The notes under the pieces are model-generated. The model made no database searches and was not told where the DNA came from. It saw only the letters and a list, made by a program, of their open reading frames with translations. 64,000 nt of DNA from Rhizobium sp. BK602 (lineage in GTDB: Bacteria > Pseudomonadota > Alphaproteobacteria > Rhizobiales > Rhizobiaceae). The first letter of the stretch is position 1, and every line of letters begins with the position of its first letter. The DNA lies in assembly GCF_014195095.1 (NCBI RefSeq), contig NZ_JACIBC010000006.1:248001-312000 (forward strand). The letters are read 5' to 3'. Shown in pieces: positions 35,686 through 43,674 of this stretch. The translations under genes were made by a program, and so were the position numbers.

Positions 35686-36402
35686 TTACTGGCCAAGACG
35701 GATGCCGCCGTCGCAGATCAGCGTATGGCCGGTGGTAAAGCCGTTGCCGATGAGGAAGGCGATGGCGTCCGCGATCTCCTCTGGACGGCCGATGCGGCTG
35801 ACGGGCGTGCGGGCTGCGAAGCTGGCGAACGCCGCCGGGCGTTGTTCGTCGCCGAGGAAATCCCACCACGGTGTTTCGACGACGCCGGGGGAAACGCAAT
35901 TGACCCGGATAGGCTTCAGTTCGACCGCAAGGATCGGCACCAGGGCGGCAATGGCCGCGTTGATGGCGCCCAGCCCCGCAGTTCCCGGCATGGCTGCCTG
36001 TGCCGAGACGGCCGAGACGAAAGTGACGCTGCCTTGTCCGGAAAGATAGGGGAGGCAGGCCTGAGCACAGGCGAAATGTGCTATCGCCTTTTGCTCGAAT
36101 CCCCTCTTGAGGTCGGCAAGGTCGACGGTGGCGAAGGGACCGCCGCCATGGCCGCCGCCGAGCGCCAGGACGAGATGGTCGAGCGGGCCGATGGCCCGGA
36201 AGGCTTCGGCGAGGCTGGCGAGTTCGGCGGCATCCATGACGACGGTGGCAATATCGCCGCCGAGGCTTTGCGCCGCCGCTTGCAGTTTCGTTGCGTCGCG
36301 GCCGGTGATCGTGACCCGATAGCCTTTTTCCAGAAGATGGGCAGCGGTCGCAAGGCCGATGCCGGAGGAGCCGCCGATGATGGCGACGTGCTGGGACGAC
36401 AT
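35686..36402 (-). CDS. Short-chain dehydrogenase-like protein, atypical active site
   Basis: A 238-residue Rossmann protein. GGSSGIGLATAAHLLEKG is the NAD(P)-binding loop and LALGGGHGGGP stands where NNAG normally lies. After FVSAVSAQAAMPG the expected Tyr-x3-Lys catalytic pair reads GLGAINAAIAAL, with neither tyrosine nor lysine; VNCVSPGVVETP and the FTTGHTLICDGG tail are normal. So the fold is SDR but the standard proton relay is missing, and the enzyme may have an altered activity. It ends 40 bases after the MarR gene convergently, and is followed upstream by a second SDR on the same strand. Confidence 0.87.
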   Translation of the reverse strand: MSSQHVAIIGGSSGIGLATAAHLLEKGYRVTITGRDATKLQAAAQSLGGDIATVVMDAAELASLAEAFRAIGPLDHLVLALGGGHGGGPFATVDLADLKRGFEQKAIAHFACAQACLPYLSGQGSVTFVSAVSAQAAMPGTAGLGAINAAIAALVPILAVELKPIRVNCVSPGVVETPWWDFLGDEQRPAAFASFAARTPVSRIGRPEEIADAIAFLIGNGFTTGHTLICDGGIRLGQ

Positions 36403-36436
36403 GGTGTGTCTCCTTTTCGAGGTGAGGGGGCAGGCC

Positions 36437-37258
36437 TCAGGCGAGGCCCGTAAGGGTGAGGCTGAGGATGCGCAGGCGCTCGCGCGCGGTGGCGTCATAG
36501 GCCTGGGCATTGGCGCGGGACGGGCGCTGCCCGTCGTAGTAAAGACCGGTTCGCCCTTCGAGGGCGGTGCTTGTGACGAGGTTGAGAATGGCGTCGGAAC
36601 CCTGGTCGACGGTGTTCAGTGGCGCCACGCCCGCCTGACGAACCATGGTCGTGTCCATGTAGGTCGCCGGGTGCAGACAATTGGCGGTGATGCCGCTGCC
36701 GGCGAGCTCCTCGGCGAGATCGAAGGTGAACATGATCTGCGCCAGCTTGCTCTGGCAATAGGCGCGCACGCCGCTATAGCCGCGCGTCAGCATGACATCG
36801 GAGAAATCGATGGGCTGCTGGCCGGCCGAGGACACATTGACGATGCGGGCGGGACCGCTCGCCCTCAGCAGCGGCAGCAGGCGGCGGGTGAGCAGAAAGC
36901 CGGCGAGATAGTTGACCGCAAAGCGCAGCTCGTGCCCGTCGCGGCTGACCTGGCGTCCGGCACCGCCGCCGCTGGTGCCGATACCGGCATTGTTGATCAG
37001 GATATCGAGGCGTTCATGGTCGTGTTCGATGGCGTCGGCGAGGGCACGGACCTCGTCGAGCACGGACAGATCGGCGGGATAGAAGGTGGCTTTTCCGCCC
37101 GCGCCGCGAATGCCGGCGAGCAATTCTTCGGCGCGCGTCGTGTTGCGTCCGTGGACCAGCACCGTGGCGCCCCGCGCCGCGAGCCTTTCTGCCACCCGGC
37201 GTCCGACACCGTCGGTCGAGCCTGTGATCAGGACCTTCTTGCCGCTCATCTCCATCAT
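36437..37258 (-). CDS. Short-chain dehydrogenase/reductase
   Basis: A 273-residue SDR. TGSTDGVGRRVAERLAARG is the cofactor loop, NNAGIG the structural motif, NVSSAG the catalytic serine and YCQSK the tyrosine-lysine pair, all in place. An extended C-terminal half with NCLHPATYMDTTMVR resembles retinol dehydrogenase/WW-oxidoreductase-like bacterial SDRs. Several ATG codons follow one GGAGG; the ATG five bases after it is chosen, but neighbours 3 bases either side are equally possible. It is divergent from the XRE regulator, which may control it together with the SDR downstream. Confidence 0.9.
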   Translation of the reverse strand: MMEMSGKKVLITGSTDGVGRRVAERLAARGATVLVHGRNTTRAEELLAGIRGAGGKATFYPADLSVLDEVRALADAIEHDHERLDILINNAGIGTSGGGAGRQVSRDGHELRFAVNYLAGFLLTRRLLPLLRASGPARIVNVSSAGQQPIDFSDVMLTRGYSGVRAYCQSKLAQIMFTFDLAEELAGSGITANCLHPATYMDTTMVRQAGVAPLNTVDQGSDAILNLVTSTALEGRTGLYYDGQRPSRANAQAYDATARERLRILSLTLTGLA

Positions 37259-37326
37259 CATTGCCTCCATGCCGTCTCGGTTATGCAATCTGGCAGCTTG
37301 CGGAGGCGGCAAACAGTTCCGGCTTT

Positions 37327-37348
37327 ATCCTAGTATTGATCCTGCTAT
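37327..37348 (+). promoter_or_regulatory. Direct repeat in the SDR-XRE divergent promoter
   Basis: ATCCTAGTAT and ATCCTGCTAT are spaced 12 bases start to start, just before the XRE start. They could be operator half-sites read from the same face of the helix. The match is 8 of 10 bases. Confidence 0.35.
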
Positions 37349-37357
37349 GATAGAGGA

Positions 37358-38218
37358 ATGACCATCAATCAGAAACAGACCATCCTCGAAGCCAGACGCC
37401 GCGAATTCGGCGCCTTCCTGCGCTCGCGCCGGGAAAAGCTGACGCCGGCAGCCGTCGGGCTTCCCGATGGGTTCCGGCGGCGTACGCCAGGGCTGCGGCG
37501 CGAGGAGGTGGCGCTTCTCGCCGGCGTCGGCACCACCTGGTACACATGGCTGGAGCAGGGGCGGGACGTACGCGCCTCGGCGGAGGTACTGACGGCGCTT
37601 GCCGAGGCGCTTCGCCTCGATCCGGCCGAACGAAGGCATCTTTTCACCCTCAGCGACCGGCCGGCCGCCGAACCCTCCTCGCGGGGGCCTGAGGATGTGC
37701 CGGATGCGCTGCGGCGCATGCTTGCGAGCCTTAGCGGCCAGCCGGCCTATATTCTCGGCCGGCGCTGGGACGTGCTGGCCTGGAATGCGGCCGCCGTGGC
37801 GCTTTTCGGCGATTACAGCCTGCTGCAGGGCGATGCACGCAATAGCATCCACCGGGTCTTCGCCGATGCCGCGCACCGCCAGTTGCTGGTCGACTGGGAG
37901 ATCGTGGCGGCGAATTCACTTGCCATGTTCCGCGCCGACAGCGCACGCTATGCCGGCGATCCGGATTTCGAACGGCTGATCGCCATCCTGACGCAGGCAA
38001 GCCCGGAATTTCGCGCCTGGTGGCCGAGGCAGGAGGTGCTACGGCCGCTTACCGGCTACAAGCGCCTGCGCCATCCCGAGGGCGGGCTGATGACCTTCGA
38101 ATATACCGCGCTTGCCGTGATTGACCGGCCGGACATGAAGCTGGTGGTGTATACGCCGCTGGACGAGGATGGAACGAGCGAGAAGCTCAGGGACTTGCTG
38201 CGCCGAACCGGCGGATGA
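37358..38218 (+). CDS. XRE family regulator with MmyB-like C-terminal domain
   Basis: A 286-residue protein. The N-terminal helix-turn-helix reads RRREFGAFLRSRREKL, then RTPGLRREEVALLAGVGTTW and YTWLEQGRDVRAS, the pattern of the HTH_31/MmyB group. From about residue 110 the MmyB-like ligand-binding domain follows (GQPAYILGRRWDVLAWNAAA; LMTFEYTALAVIDRPDMKLV). Members usually repress a divergent oxidoreductase gene, which fits the SDR genes here. The ligand is unknown. Confidence 0.93.
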   Translation: MTINQKQTILEARRREFGAFLRSRREKLTPAAVGLPDGFRRRTPGLRREEVALLAGVGTTWYTWLEQGRDVRASAEVLTALAEALRLDPAERRHLFTLSDRPAAEPSSRGPEDVPDALRRMLASLSGQPAYILGRRWDVLAWNAAAVALFGDYSLLQGDARNSIHRVFADAAHRQLLVDWEIVAANSLAMFRADSARYAGDPDFERLIAILTQASPEFRAWWPRQEVLRPLTGYKRLRHPEGGLMTFEYTALAVIDRPDMKLVVYTPLDEDGTSEKLRDLLRRTGG

Positions 38219-38259
38219 TTTCCAATCCAGCAAAAAGGCTCGCTATCATCTTCTGATCC

Positions 38260-38583
38260 TCAATCCTCCAGATCGCTCCGCAGCCTATCGAGGATCGACA
38301 AGGCATGGCCGGCATAGGCGCTGATCCAGCGGTCGTGGATCTGTTTGATCGGCAGGCTGTTCAGATGGTTCCAGCGTTCGCGGCCGTCCTTGCGGGCGAT
38401 CACCAGCCTGGCGTCTTCCAGCACTTTTAGATGCTGCATCACCGTGCAGCGGTCCATATCGGCAAAGGTTTCACAGAGCATGCCGGTGGTTCTCGGCGCC
38501 TCCTTGAGGAGGTCGAGGATTTCACGCCGGCGCCGATGCGCCAGGGCCTTGAAAATCAGGTCGCTGTCCGATTCGCTTGACAT
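38260..38583 (-). CDS. ArsR family winged-helix regulator
   Basis: A 107-residue regulator with FKALAHRRRREILDLLKEAP, then FADMDRCTVMQHLKVLEDAR as recognition helix and ARKDGRERWNHLN as wing. It belongs to the ArsR group that has no metal site and pairs with an SRPBCC gene, which lies divergently 73 bp away. A perfect palindrome covers the start codon and the immediately upstream DNA, so it probably represses itself and the SRPBCC gene. Confidence 0.92.
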   Translation of the reverse strand: MSSESDSDLIFKALAHRRRREILDLLKEAPRTTGMLCETFADMDRCTVMQHLKVLEDARLVIARKDGRERWNHLNSLPIKQIHDRWISAYAGHALSILDRLRSDLED

Positions 38584-38601
38584 GTTATATTTTTATAACA
38601 T
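38582..38601. promoter_or_regulatory. Perfect 8-bp palindrome, predicted ArsR operator
   Basis: ATGTTATA-TTTT-TATAACAT covers the ArsR start codon and runs into the divergent promoter region. Both arms match exactly. Confidence 0.72.
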
Positions 38602-38656
38602 AATCGGACCGATCTCAATAATGAGAAAGCCACATTCGGAAAGCGGAGGAGAAATC

Positions 38657-39139
38657 ATGACATTGAGCATCCGTATTTCGGGCCGGATCGGCCGCAAGGT
38701 GGAGGAAGTCTTCGACGCGGTGGTCAATCCGCAGAAGCTTTCGAGCTATTTCACGACGGTCGGCGGCGCCAGTGCGCCGCTGGTGGCTGGCACCACCGTC
38801 ATCTGGTGGGAGAAGGCGCCGGTGGAGGTCAAGGCGGTCGATCCCAATCGCCGCATCCTGTTTCACTGGGATGGCGGCACCGGCGAGGACGGCAGCCGCT
38901 ACAGGACCGAGGTGGAGATGACCTTCGAGGCGCTCGACGACGGCGGTACCCTGGTGATGATCGCGGAAAGGGGCTGGCGCGAGGATGAGGCGGGCCGCCA
39001 CGGCACCTACCTCAATTGCGAGGGCTGGACGCAGATGTTGTGCTGCATGAAGGCCTTCGTCGAATATGGCATCAATCTGCGGGACGGCTTCTTCCTGAGC
39101 GAGATGCGGGGTGTTCCGGCGGAGGCGCCCGATCGCTGA
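38657..39139 (+). CDS. SRPBCC domain protein (AHSA1-like)
   Basis: A 160-residue START-like protein: IRISGRIGRKVEEVFDAVVN, then LFHWDGGTGEDG and EVEMTFEALDDGGTLVMIAE, with GWTQMLCCMKAFVEYGINLR near the end. The fold has a deep hydrophobic cavity for small ligands. ATG at 38657 with GGAGGAG nine bases upstream is preferred over the open frame to 38345. It is divergent from the ArsR gene, the usual pairing, and is followed by a strong terminator. Confidence 0.9.
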   Translation: MTLSIRISGRIGRKVEEVFDAVVNPQKLSSYFTTVGGASAPLVAGTTVIWWEKAPVEVKAVDPNRRILFHWDGGTGEDGSRYRTEVEMTFEALDDGGTLVMIAERGWREDEAGRHGTYLNCEGWTQMLCCMKAFVEYGINLRDGFFLSEMRGVPAEAPDR

Positions 39140-39479
39140 GGCAGCCGGCCGCGCCCGACGGATCGGAACCATCAAACGGACCCGGCGCCGGAAGACGGCG
39201 CCGGGTCCGTTCTTATTTGCGTCATGGCCTCTTGCCTCTTCACTTTTCTGTGTGGATAAGCCGAAATTCCGGGCGAATGACGAATTCCCTTTAATAATAA
39301 ACCGATTCATTGCTATCCGAACGAGCCCTGCGCCAAAATTGCCTAAATTGAGCAACATGGGAGCGCTCCGGAAAAGAGCCCGTCGGAAGAAGAGCAGGCA
39401 GTAACACAGAATGTAAGATTAGTGTTATTGCATATATGAGCAAACGGGACCGGCGAAAGCCAATTCAAACAGGTAGAGC
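39140..39479. other. Intergenic region upstream of lpiA
   Basis: About 340 bases containing the strong terminator at 39176-39216 and then AT-rich DNA with no gene that I can support. The right half presumably holds the lpiA promoter; TTAATAATAAACC near 39290 and a TATTGCATATATG near 39425 are the most AT-rich parts. Confidence 0.6.
39176..39216 (+). terminator. Rho-independent terminator after SRPBCC gene
   Basis: A 14-bp perfect stem, ACGGACCCGGCGCC with its complement, and loop GGAAGAC is followed by TCTTATTT. It lies 36 bases after the SRPBCC stop. Confidence 0.82.
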
Positions 39480-42089
39480 ATGTCGACCCCAATCGATCTG
39501 GAAAAAGCCGATGAGGAACTGCAGGAGCGTGGCGGCATCAGCGGATTCCTGAACCGCAATCGCACGCTGATCGTCGCCGTCCTCACCGTTGCCGTCTTCG
39601 GCATCGCCGCCTATGCAATCTTCGATCTGACGAACGAGGTCCGTTATGACGATGTCGTGCATGCGCTGGCGGCGACGAAGCTTTCTTCCATCCTGCTTGC
39701 CCTGTTCTTCACCGGGCTGAGCTTTCTTTCGCTGGTCTTCTACGACCAGAACGCACTCGATTATATCGGCAAGCGGCTGCCGTTTCCGCATGTGGCGCTG
39801 ACCTCCTTCAGCGCCTATGCGGTCGGCAACACCGCCGGTTTCGGCGCGCTCAGCGCTGGCGCGATCCGCTATCGCGCCTATACCAGGCTCGGATTGTCGC
39901 CTGATGATATCACCCGTGTCATCGCCTTCGTGACGCTGGCCTTCGGTCTCGGCCTCGCCGCCGTCGGCGCTCTCGCGCTGCTCGTCATCGCCGACGAGAT
40001 CGGCCCGCTGATCAATGTCGACGGCCTCTGGCTGCGGCTGATCGCCGGCGCGATCCTCGCGGCGCTCGCCTTCGTGATCATCGTCGGGCGCAATGGCCGC
40101 GAGGTGCGCATCGGCCCGATCGCCGTCCGCCTGCCGGATTCGCGCACATGGTCGCGGCAGTTCCTGGTGACGGCGGTCGATATCGCCGCGTCCGCCTCGG
40201 TGCTCTACGTCCTGCTGCCGGACACGGCCATCGGCTGGCCGGGCTTCTTCGCCATCTACGCCATCGCCGTCGGCCTTGGCGTACTCAGCCATGTTCCGGC
40301 CGGCTTCGGCGTGTTCGAGACGATCATCATCGCCTGGCTCGGCAGTTCGGTGAATGCCGATGCCGTCCTCGGTTCGCTGGTTCTCTATCGCGTCATCTAT
40401 AACGTCATTCCGCTGGCGATCGCGATCCTGGCCATCTCCGTGGCGGAACTGCGCCGCTTCGTCGATCATCCCGCCGCCTCGAGCATGCGGCGCATCGGCG
40501 GCCGGCTGATGCCGCAATTGCTGTCGACCTTCGCGCTGCTGCTCGGCATGATGCTGGTGTTTTCGAGCGTGACACCGACGCCGGATCAGAATCTCGAATT
40601 TCTGCGTGACTATCTGGCATTGCCGATCGTCGAAGGCGCGCATTTCCTCTCCAGCCTGCTCGGCCTTGCGATGATCGTCGCCGCCCGCGGCCTCGGCCAG
40701 CGTCTCGACGGCGCCTGGTGGGTATCGGTCGTCTCCGCCGCTCTTGCGCTGCTCTTCTCGCTGCTGAAGGCCATCGCCCTTGTCGAGGCGTCGCTGCTCG
40801 CCTTCCTCGTCTTCGGTCTCGTCGTCAGCCGCCGGCTGTTCACGCGTCCGGCATCGCTGCTCAACCAGGCCCTGACGGGAGGCTGGCTGACGGCAATCGC
40901 GGTCATCTGCATCGGTGCCGTCGTCATTCTGTTCTTCGTCTATCGCGACGTCGAATACAGCAACCAGCTCTGGTGGGAGTTCGAATTCACCGGCGAGGCG
41001 CCGCGCGGGCTTCGCGCCGTGCTCGGCATATCCATCGTCTCGTCGGCGATCGCGATCTTCAGCCTGCTGCGGCCGGCGACGCCGCGGCTGGAGCCGGTGT
41101 CCGACGACGCCGTCGAGCGTGCCGTCGAGATCGTCCGCAACCAGGGCGTCGCCGACGCCAATCTGGTGCGCATGGGCGACAAGAGCGTCATGTTCTCCGA
41201 GAAGGGCGATGCCTTCATCATGTACAGCAAGCAGGGCCGTTCCTGGATCGCGTTGTTCGATCCGATCGGTCCCAGGCATGCGCTGCCCGATCTTGTCTGG
41301 CGCTTCGTCGAGACGGCGCGCGCGGCGGGCTGCCGTTCGGTCTTCTATCAGATATCGCCGGCGCTGCTGTCCTATTGCGCCGATGCCGGCTTGCGCGCCT
41401 TCAAGCTCGGTGAGCTGGCGGTGGTCAACCTCGCCAATTTCGAGCTGAAGGGCGGCAAATGGGCCAATCTTCGCCAGACGGCAAGCCGCGCGGTGCGCGA
41501 CGGACTAGAATTTGCCGTTATCGAGCCACAAGATGTGGCCGAAATCATGGATCAGCTTGCGGAGGTTTCCGAATCCTGGCTGGCTGATCACAACGCCAAG
41601 GAAAAGGGCTTCTCGCTGGGGGCTTTCGATCCGGACTATGTTGCGTCGCAACCGGTTGGCGTGCTGAAAAAGGATGGTAAGATCGTCGCTTTCGCTAATA
41701 TCCTGATGACGGAGACCAGGGAGGAGGGCTCCGTCGACCTGATGCGTTTTTCGCCCGAGGCTCCGAAGGGGTCGATGGATTTTCTGTTTGTGAAGATCCT
41801 CGAATATCTGAAGGAAGAGGGTTTCCAGCGCTTCAATCTCGGCATGGCGCCTCTGTCGGGCATGTCGAGGCGGGAATCGGCTCCGGTGTGGGACCGGGTC
41901 GGGGGGACCGTCTTCGAACATGGCGAGCGCTTCTATAATTTCAAAGGGCTTCGTGCCTTCAAATCCAAGTTCCATCCCGAATGGCAGCCACGCTATCTGG
42001 CGGTTTCGGGAGGTGTCAGTCCAATGATCGCGTTGATGGATGCCACATTCCTCATCGGAGGCGGACTTAAGGGGGTCGTGAGGAAATGA
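39480..42089 (+). CDS. mprF: Bifunctional lysylphosphatidylglycerol flippase/synthase
   Basis: An 869-residue membrane protein of the MprF/LpiA family. About fourteen transmembrane helices occupy residues 25-545, and a soluble DUF2156 synthase domain follows from about 560, with KGDAFIMYSKQGRSWIALFD, LADHNAKEKGFSLGAFDP and FQRFNLGMAPLSGMSRRE. The synthase transfers lysine from lysyl-tRNA to phosphatidylglycerol and the membrane part flips the product outward, lowering the negative charge of the surface and helping resist cationic peptides and acid. The acvB gene overlaps its end by four bases, as in the rhizobial lpiA-acvB operon. Confidence 0.96.
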   Translation: MSTPIDLEKADEELQERGGISGFLNRNRTLIVAVLTVAVFGIAAYAIFDLTNEVRYDDVVHALAATKLSSILLALFFTGLSFLSLVFYDQNALDYIGKRLPFPHVALTSFSAYAVGNTAGFGALSAGAIRYRAYTRLGLSPDDITRVIAFVTLAFGLGLAAVGALALLVIADEIGPLINVDGLWLRLIAGAILAALAFVIIVGRNGREVRIGPIAVRLPDSRTWSRQFLVTAVDIAASASVLYVLLPDTAIGWPGFFAIYAIAVGLGVLSHVPAGFGVFETIIIAWLGSSVNADAVLGSLVLYRVIYNVIPLAIAILAISVAELRRFVDHPAASSMRRIGGRLMPQLLSTFALLLGMMLVFSSVTPTPDQNLEFLRDYLALPIVEGAHFLSSLLGLAMIVAARGLGQRLDGAWWVSVVSAALALLFSLLKAIALVEASLLAFLVFGLVVSRRLFTRPASLLNQALTGGWLTAIAVICIGAVVILFFVYRDVEYSNQLWWEFEFTGEAPRGLRAVLGISIVSSAIAIFSLLRPATPRLEPVSDDAVERAVEIVRNQGVADANLVRMGDKSVMFSEKGDAFIMYSKQGRSWIALFDPIGPRHALPDLVWRFVETARAAGCRSVFYQISPALLSYCADAGLRAFKLGELAVVNLANFELKGGKWANLRQTASRAVRDGLEFAVIEPQDVAEIMDQLAEVSESWLADHNAKEKGFSLGAFDPDYVASQPVGVLKKDGKIVAFANILMTETREEGSVDLMRFSPEAPKGSMDFLFVKILEYLKEEGFQRFNLGMAPLSGMSRRESAPVWDRVGGTVFEHGERFYNFKGLRAFKSKFHPEWQPRYLAVSGGVSPMIALMDATFLIGGGLKGVVRK

Positions 42090-43483
42090 TCTTGAAATAC
42101 GCAACGTCGTTGGCTTTCGCATGCATGCTGACCACGGGCCTTTTGGTCTCGGGTGCGGCAAGGGCGGAAGAGGACGACACCAAATACGATCTCGGCATGA
42201 TTTCGCCGCCGCATATCCTGCGTCCGCAAGGCAAGGTGACGAGCGAGGTCGTGCTGATTTCCGATGCGAGCGGCTGGGGTGACAAGGAAAAGGGCGTCGC
42301 CGAGAAGCTCGTCGCCGATGGTAGCCTGGTCATCGGCATCGATTATCCGTCCTTCCTGGCTTCGCTCAACAAGTATGACGTCAGCCAGAACGACGGCTGC
42401 ATCTATATGGTCTCGGACCTGGAATCGCTGAGCCAGCAGGTGCAGCGCTCCTTTGCCGACAGCAGCTATCAGCTGCCGATCATCGCCGGCGTCGGTGCCG
42501 GTGGCGCCATGGCGCTGACGATCGCCGCGCAGACCCCGGACGCAACGGTCGCCGGCACGCTGGCCGTCGATCCGTCCGCCGGCATCGCCCTGAAGCAGGA
42601 GCTCTGCACGCCGGCCGAAAAGAAGACCGATGGCGACATGGTCTCCTTCGGCCTGCAGGAAGGCGCCTTGCCGAACCCGATCGTCGCGACCTTTACCGCG
42701 AATGCCCCCAAGGACGGCCGCGACCATGTCGAGGAGATCCAGAAGGATCATCCCGACGTTCAGGTCACGGACGCCGAGGAAGACGACGCCTATGCCGCGC
42801 TCAGCACCGGCCTCACGGACCTGATGAAGGCGATCGACGCGGAGAAGTCGCCGCTCGGCCTGCCGGTCGATGTCATGAACACGAAGCCGACCGAGGACAC
42901 GCTGGCGATCGTCTATTCCGGCGACGGCGGCTGGCGCGATATCGACAAGGAAGTCGGCAGCTATCTGCAGGATCAGGGGATTCCGGTCGTCGGCGTCGAT
43001 TCGCTGCATTATTTCTGGTCCGAGCGCGATCCGCAGCAGACGGCCGACGATCTCGGCCGGATGATCGAATATTACACCAAGCGCTTCAAGGTGAAGCATG
43101 TGGTGCTGATCGGCTATTCCTTCGGCGCCGATGTGCTGCCGGCGAGCTACAATCGCCTGAAGCAGGCCGACAAGGACAAGATCGTGCAGCTCTCGCTGCT
43201 GTCGCTGTCGCGCAAGGTCGATTACGTGATTTCGGTCATGGGCTGGCTCGGCGCGACGAGTGCCGGCAAGGGCGGCGATCCCACCAACGACCTGAAGTCG
43301 ATCAATCCGAAGATGGTGCAATGCATCTACGGCAAGGACGACGACGAGGATGTGGCCTGCCCGGTGCTGAACGGCTCGGGTGCCGAGGTCATCGCCATGG
43401 ATGGCGGCCATCATTTCGACGATGATTACCAGGCGCTCGCCAATCACATCATCAACGGCCTGAAGAGCAGGCTCGGCGAATAA
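42086..43483 (+). CDS. acvB: AcvB/VirJ family virulence protein, periplasmic
   Basis: A 465-residue exported protein with a signal peptide (SLAFACMLTTGLLVSGAARA). Two alpha/beta hydrolase-like halves follow. The first starts VVLISDASGWGDKEKGVA and the second IVYSGDGGWRDIDKEVGSYL, with VVLIGYSFGADVLPASYNRL holding the nucleophile elbow. In Agrobacterium AcvB is known to be a periplasmic hydrolase acting on lysyl-phosphatidylglycerol, consistent with its coupling to mprF, and is needed for virulence and acid tolerance. ATG at 42086 overlaps the mprF stop. Confidence 0.93.
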   Translation: MILKYATSLAFACMLTTGLLVSGAARAEEDDTKYDLGMISPPHILRPQGKVTSEVVLISDASGWGDKEKGVAEKLVADGSLVIGIDYPSFLASLNKYDVSQNDGCIYMVSDLESLSQQVQRSFADSSYQLPIIAGVGAGGAMALTIAAQTPDATVAGTLAVDPSAGIALKQELCTPAEKKTDGDMVSFGLQEGALPNPIVATFTANAPKDGRDHVEEIQKDHPDVQVTDAEEDDAYAALSTGLTDLMKAIDAEKSPLGLPVDVMNTKPTEDTLAIVYSGDGGWRDIDKEVGSYLQDQGIPVVGVDSLHYFWSERDPQQTADDLGRMIEYYTKRFKVKHVVLIGYSFGADVLPASYNRLKQADKDKIVQLSLLSLSRKVDYVISVMGWLGATSAGKGGDPTNDLKSINPKMVQCIYGKDDDEDVACPVLNGSGAEVIAMDGGHHFDDDYQALANHIINGLKSRLGE

Positions 43484-43490
43484 TAGCTGT

Positions 43491-43516
43491 GCGCGGCGGC
43501 TTTCTTCCCGCCGCGC
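43491..43516 (+). terminator. GC-rich hairpin after acvB
   Basis: GCGCGGCGG pairs with CCGCCGCGC around TTTCTTC just after the acvB stop. A T-run is lacking, so termination is only possible. Confidence 0.4.
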
Positions 43517-43674
43517 CTCCCATCCGACCATCCAGCCCATGTGGAACGCGGCATCCCTGCCGTCTTCAGCATTCATTTGCTTCTTGGCGCCGCTAATCGA
43601 TAGTCGGAGTGAAGACATCGCGAGCCGATCCTGGCCCGCTCGACCGATCCCGCCAAACCGAAAGGGACTGCAAC

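Noticed and set aside
33287..39139. Integrated mobile element or genomic island
   Set aside because: No integrase, transposase, tRNA attachment site or flanking direct repeats were seen, and the base composition looks like the surroundings. Only a variable cassette region is suggested.
39465..41279. A 604-codon minus-strand frame opposite mprF
   Set aside because: Its product is almost entirely charged and Gln/Arg/Asp-rich, typical of an antisense shadow of a membrane protein gene, and mprF is certain.
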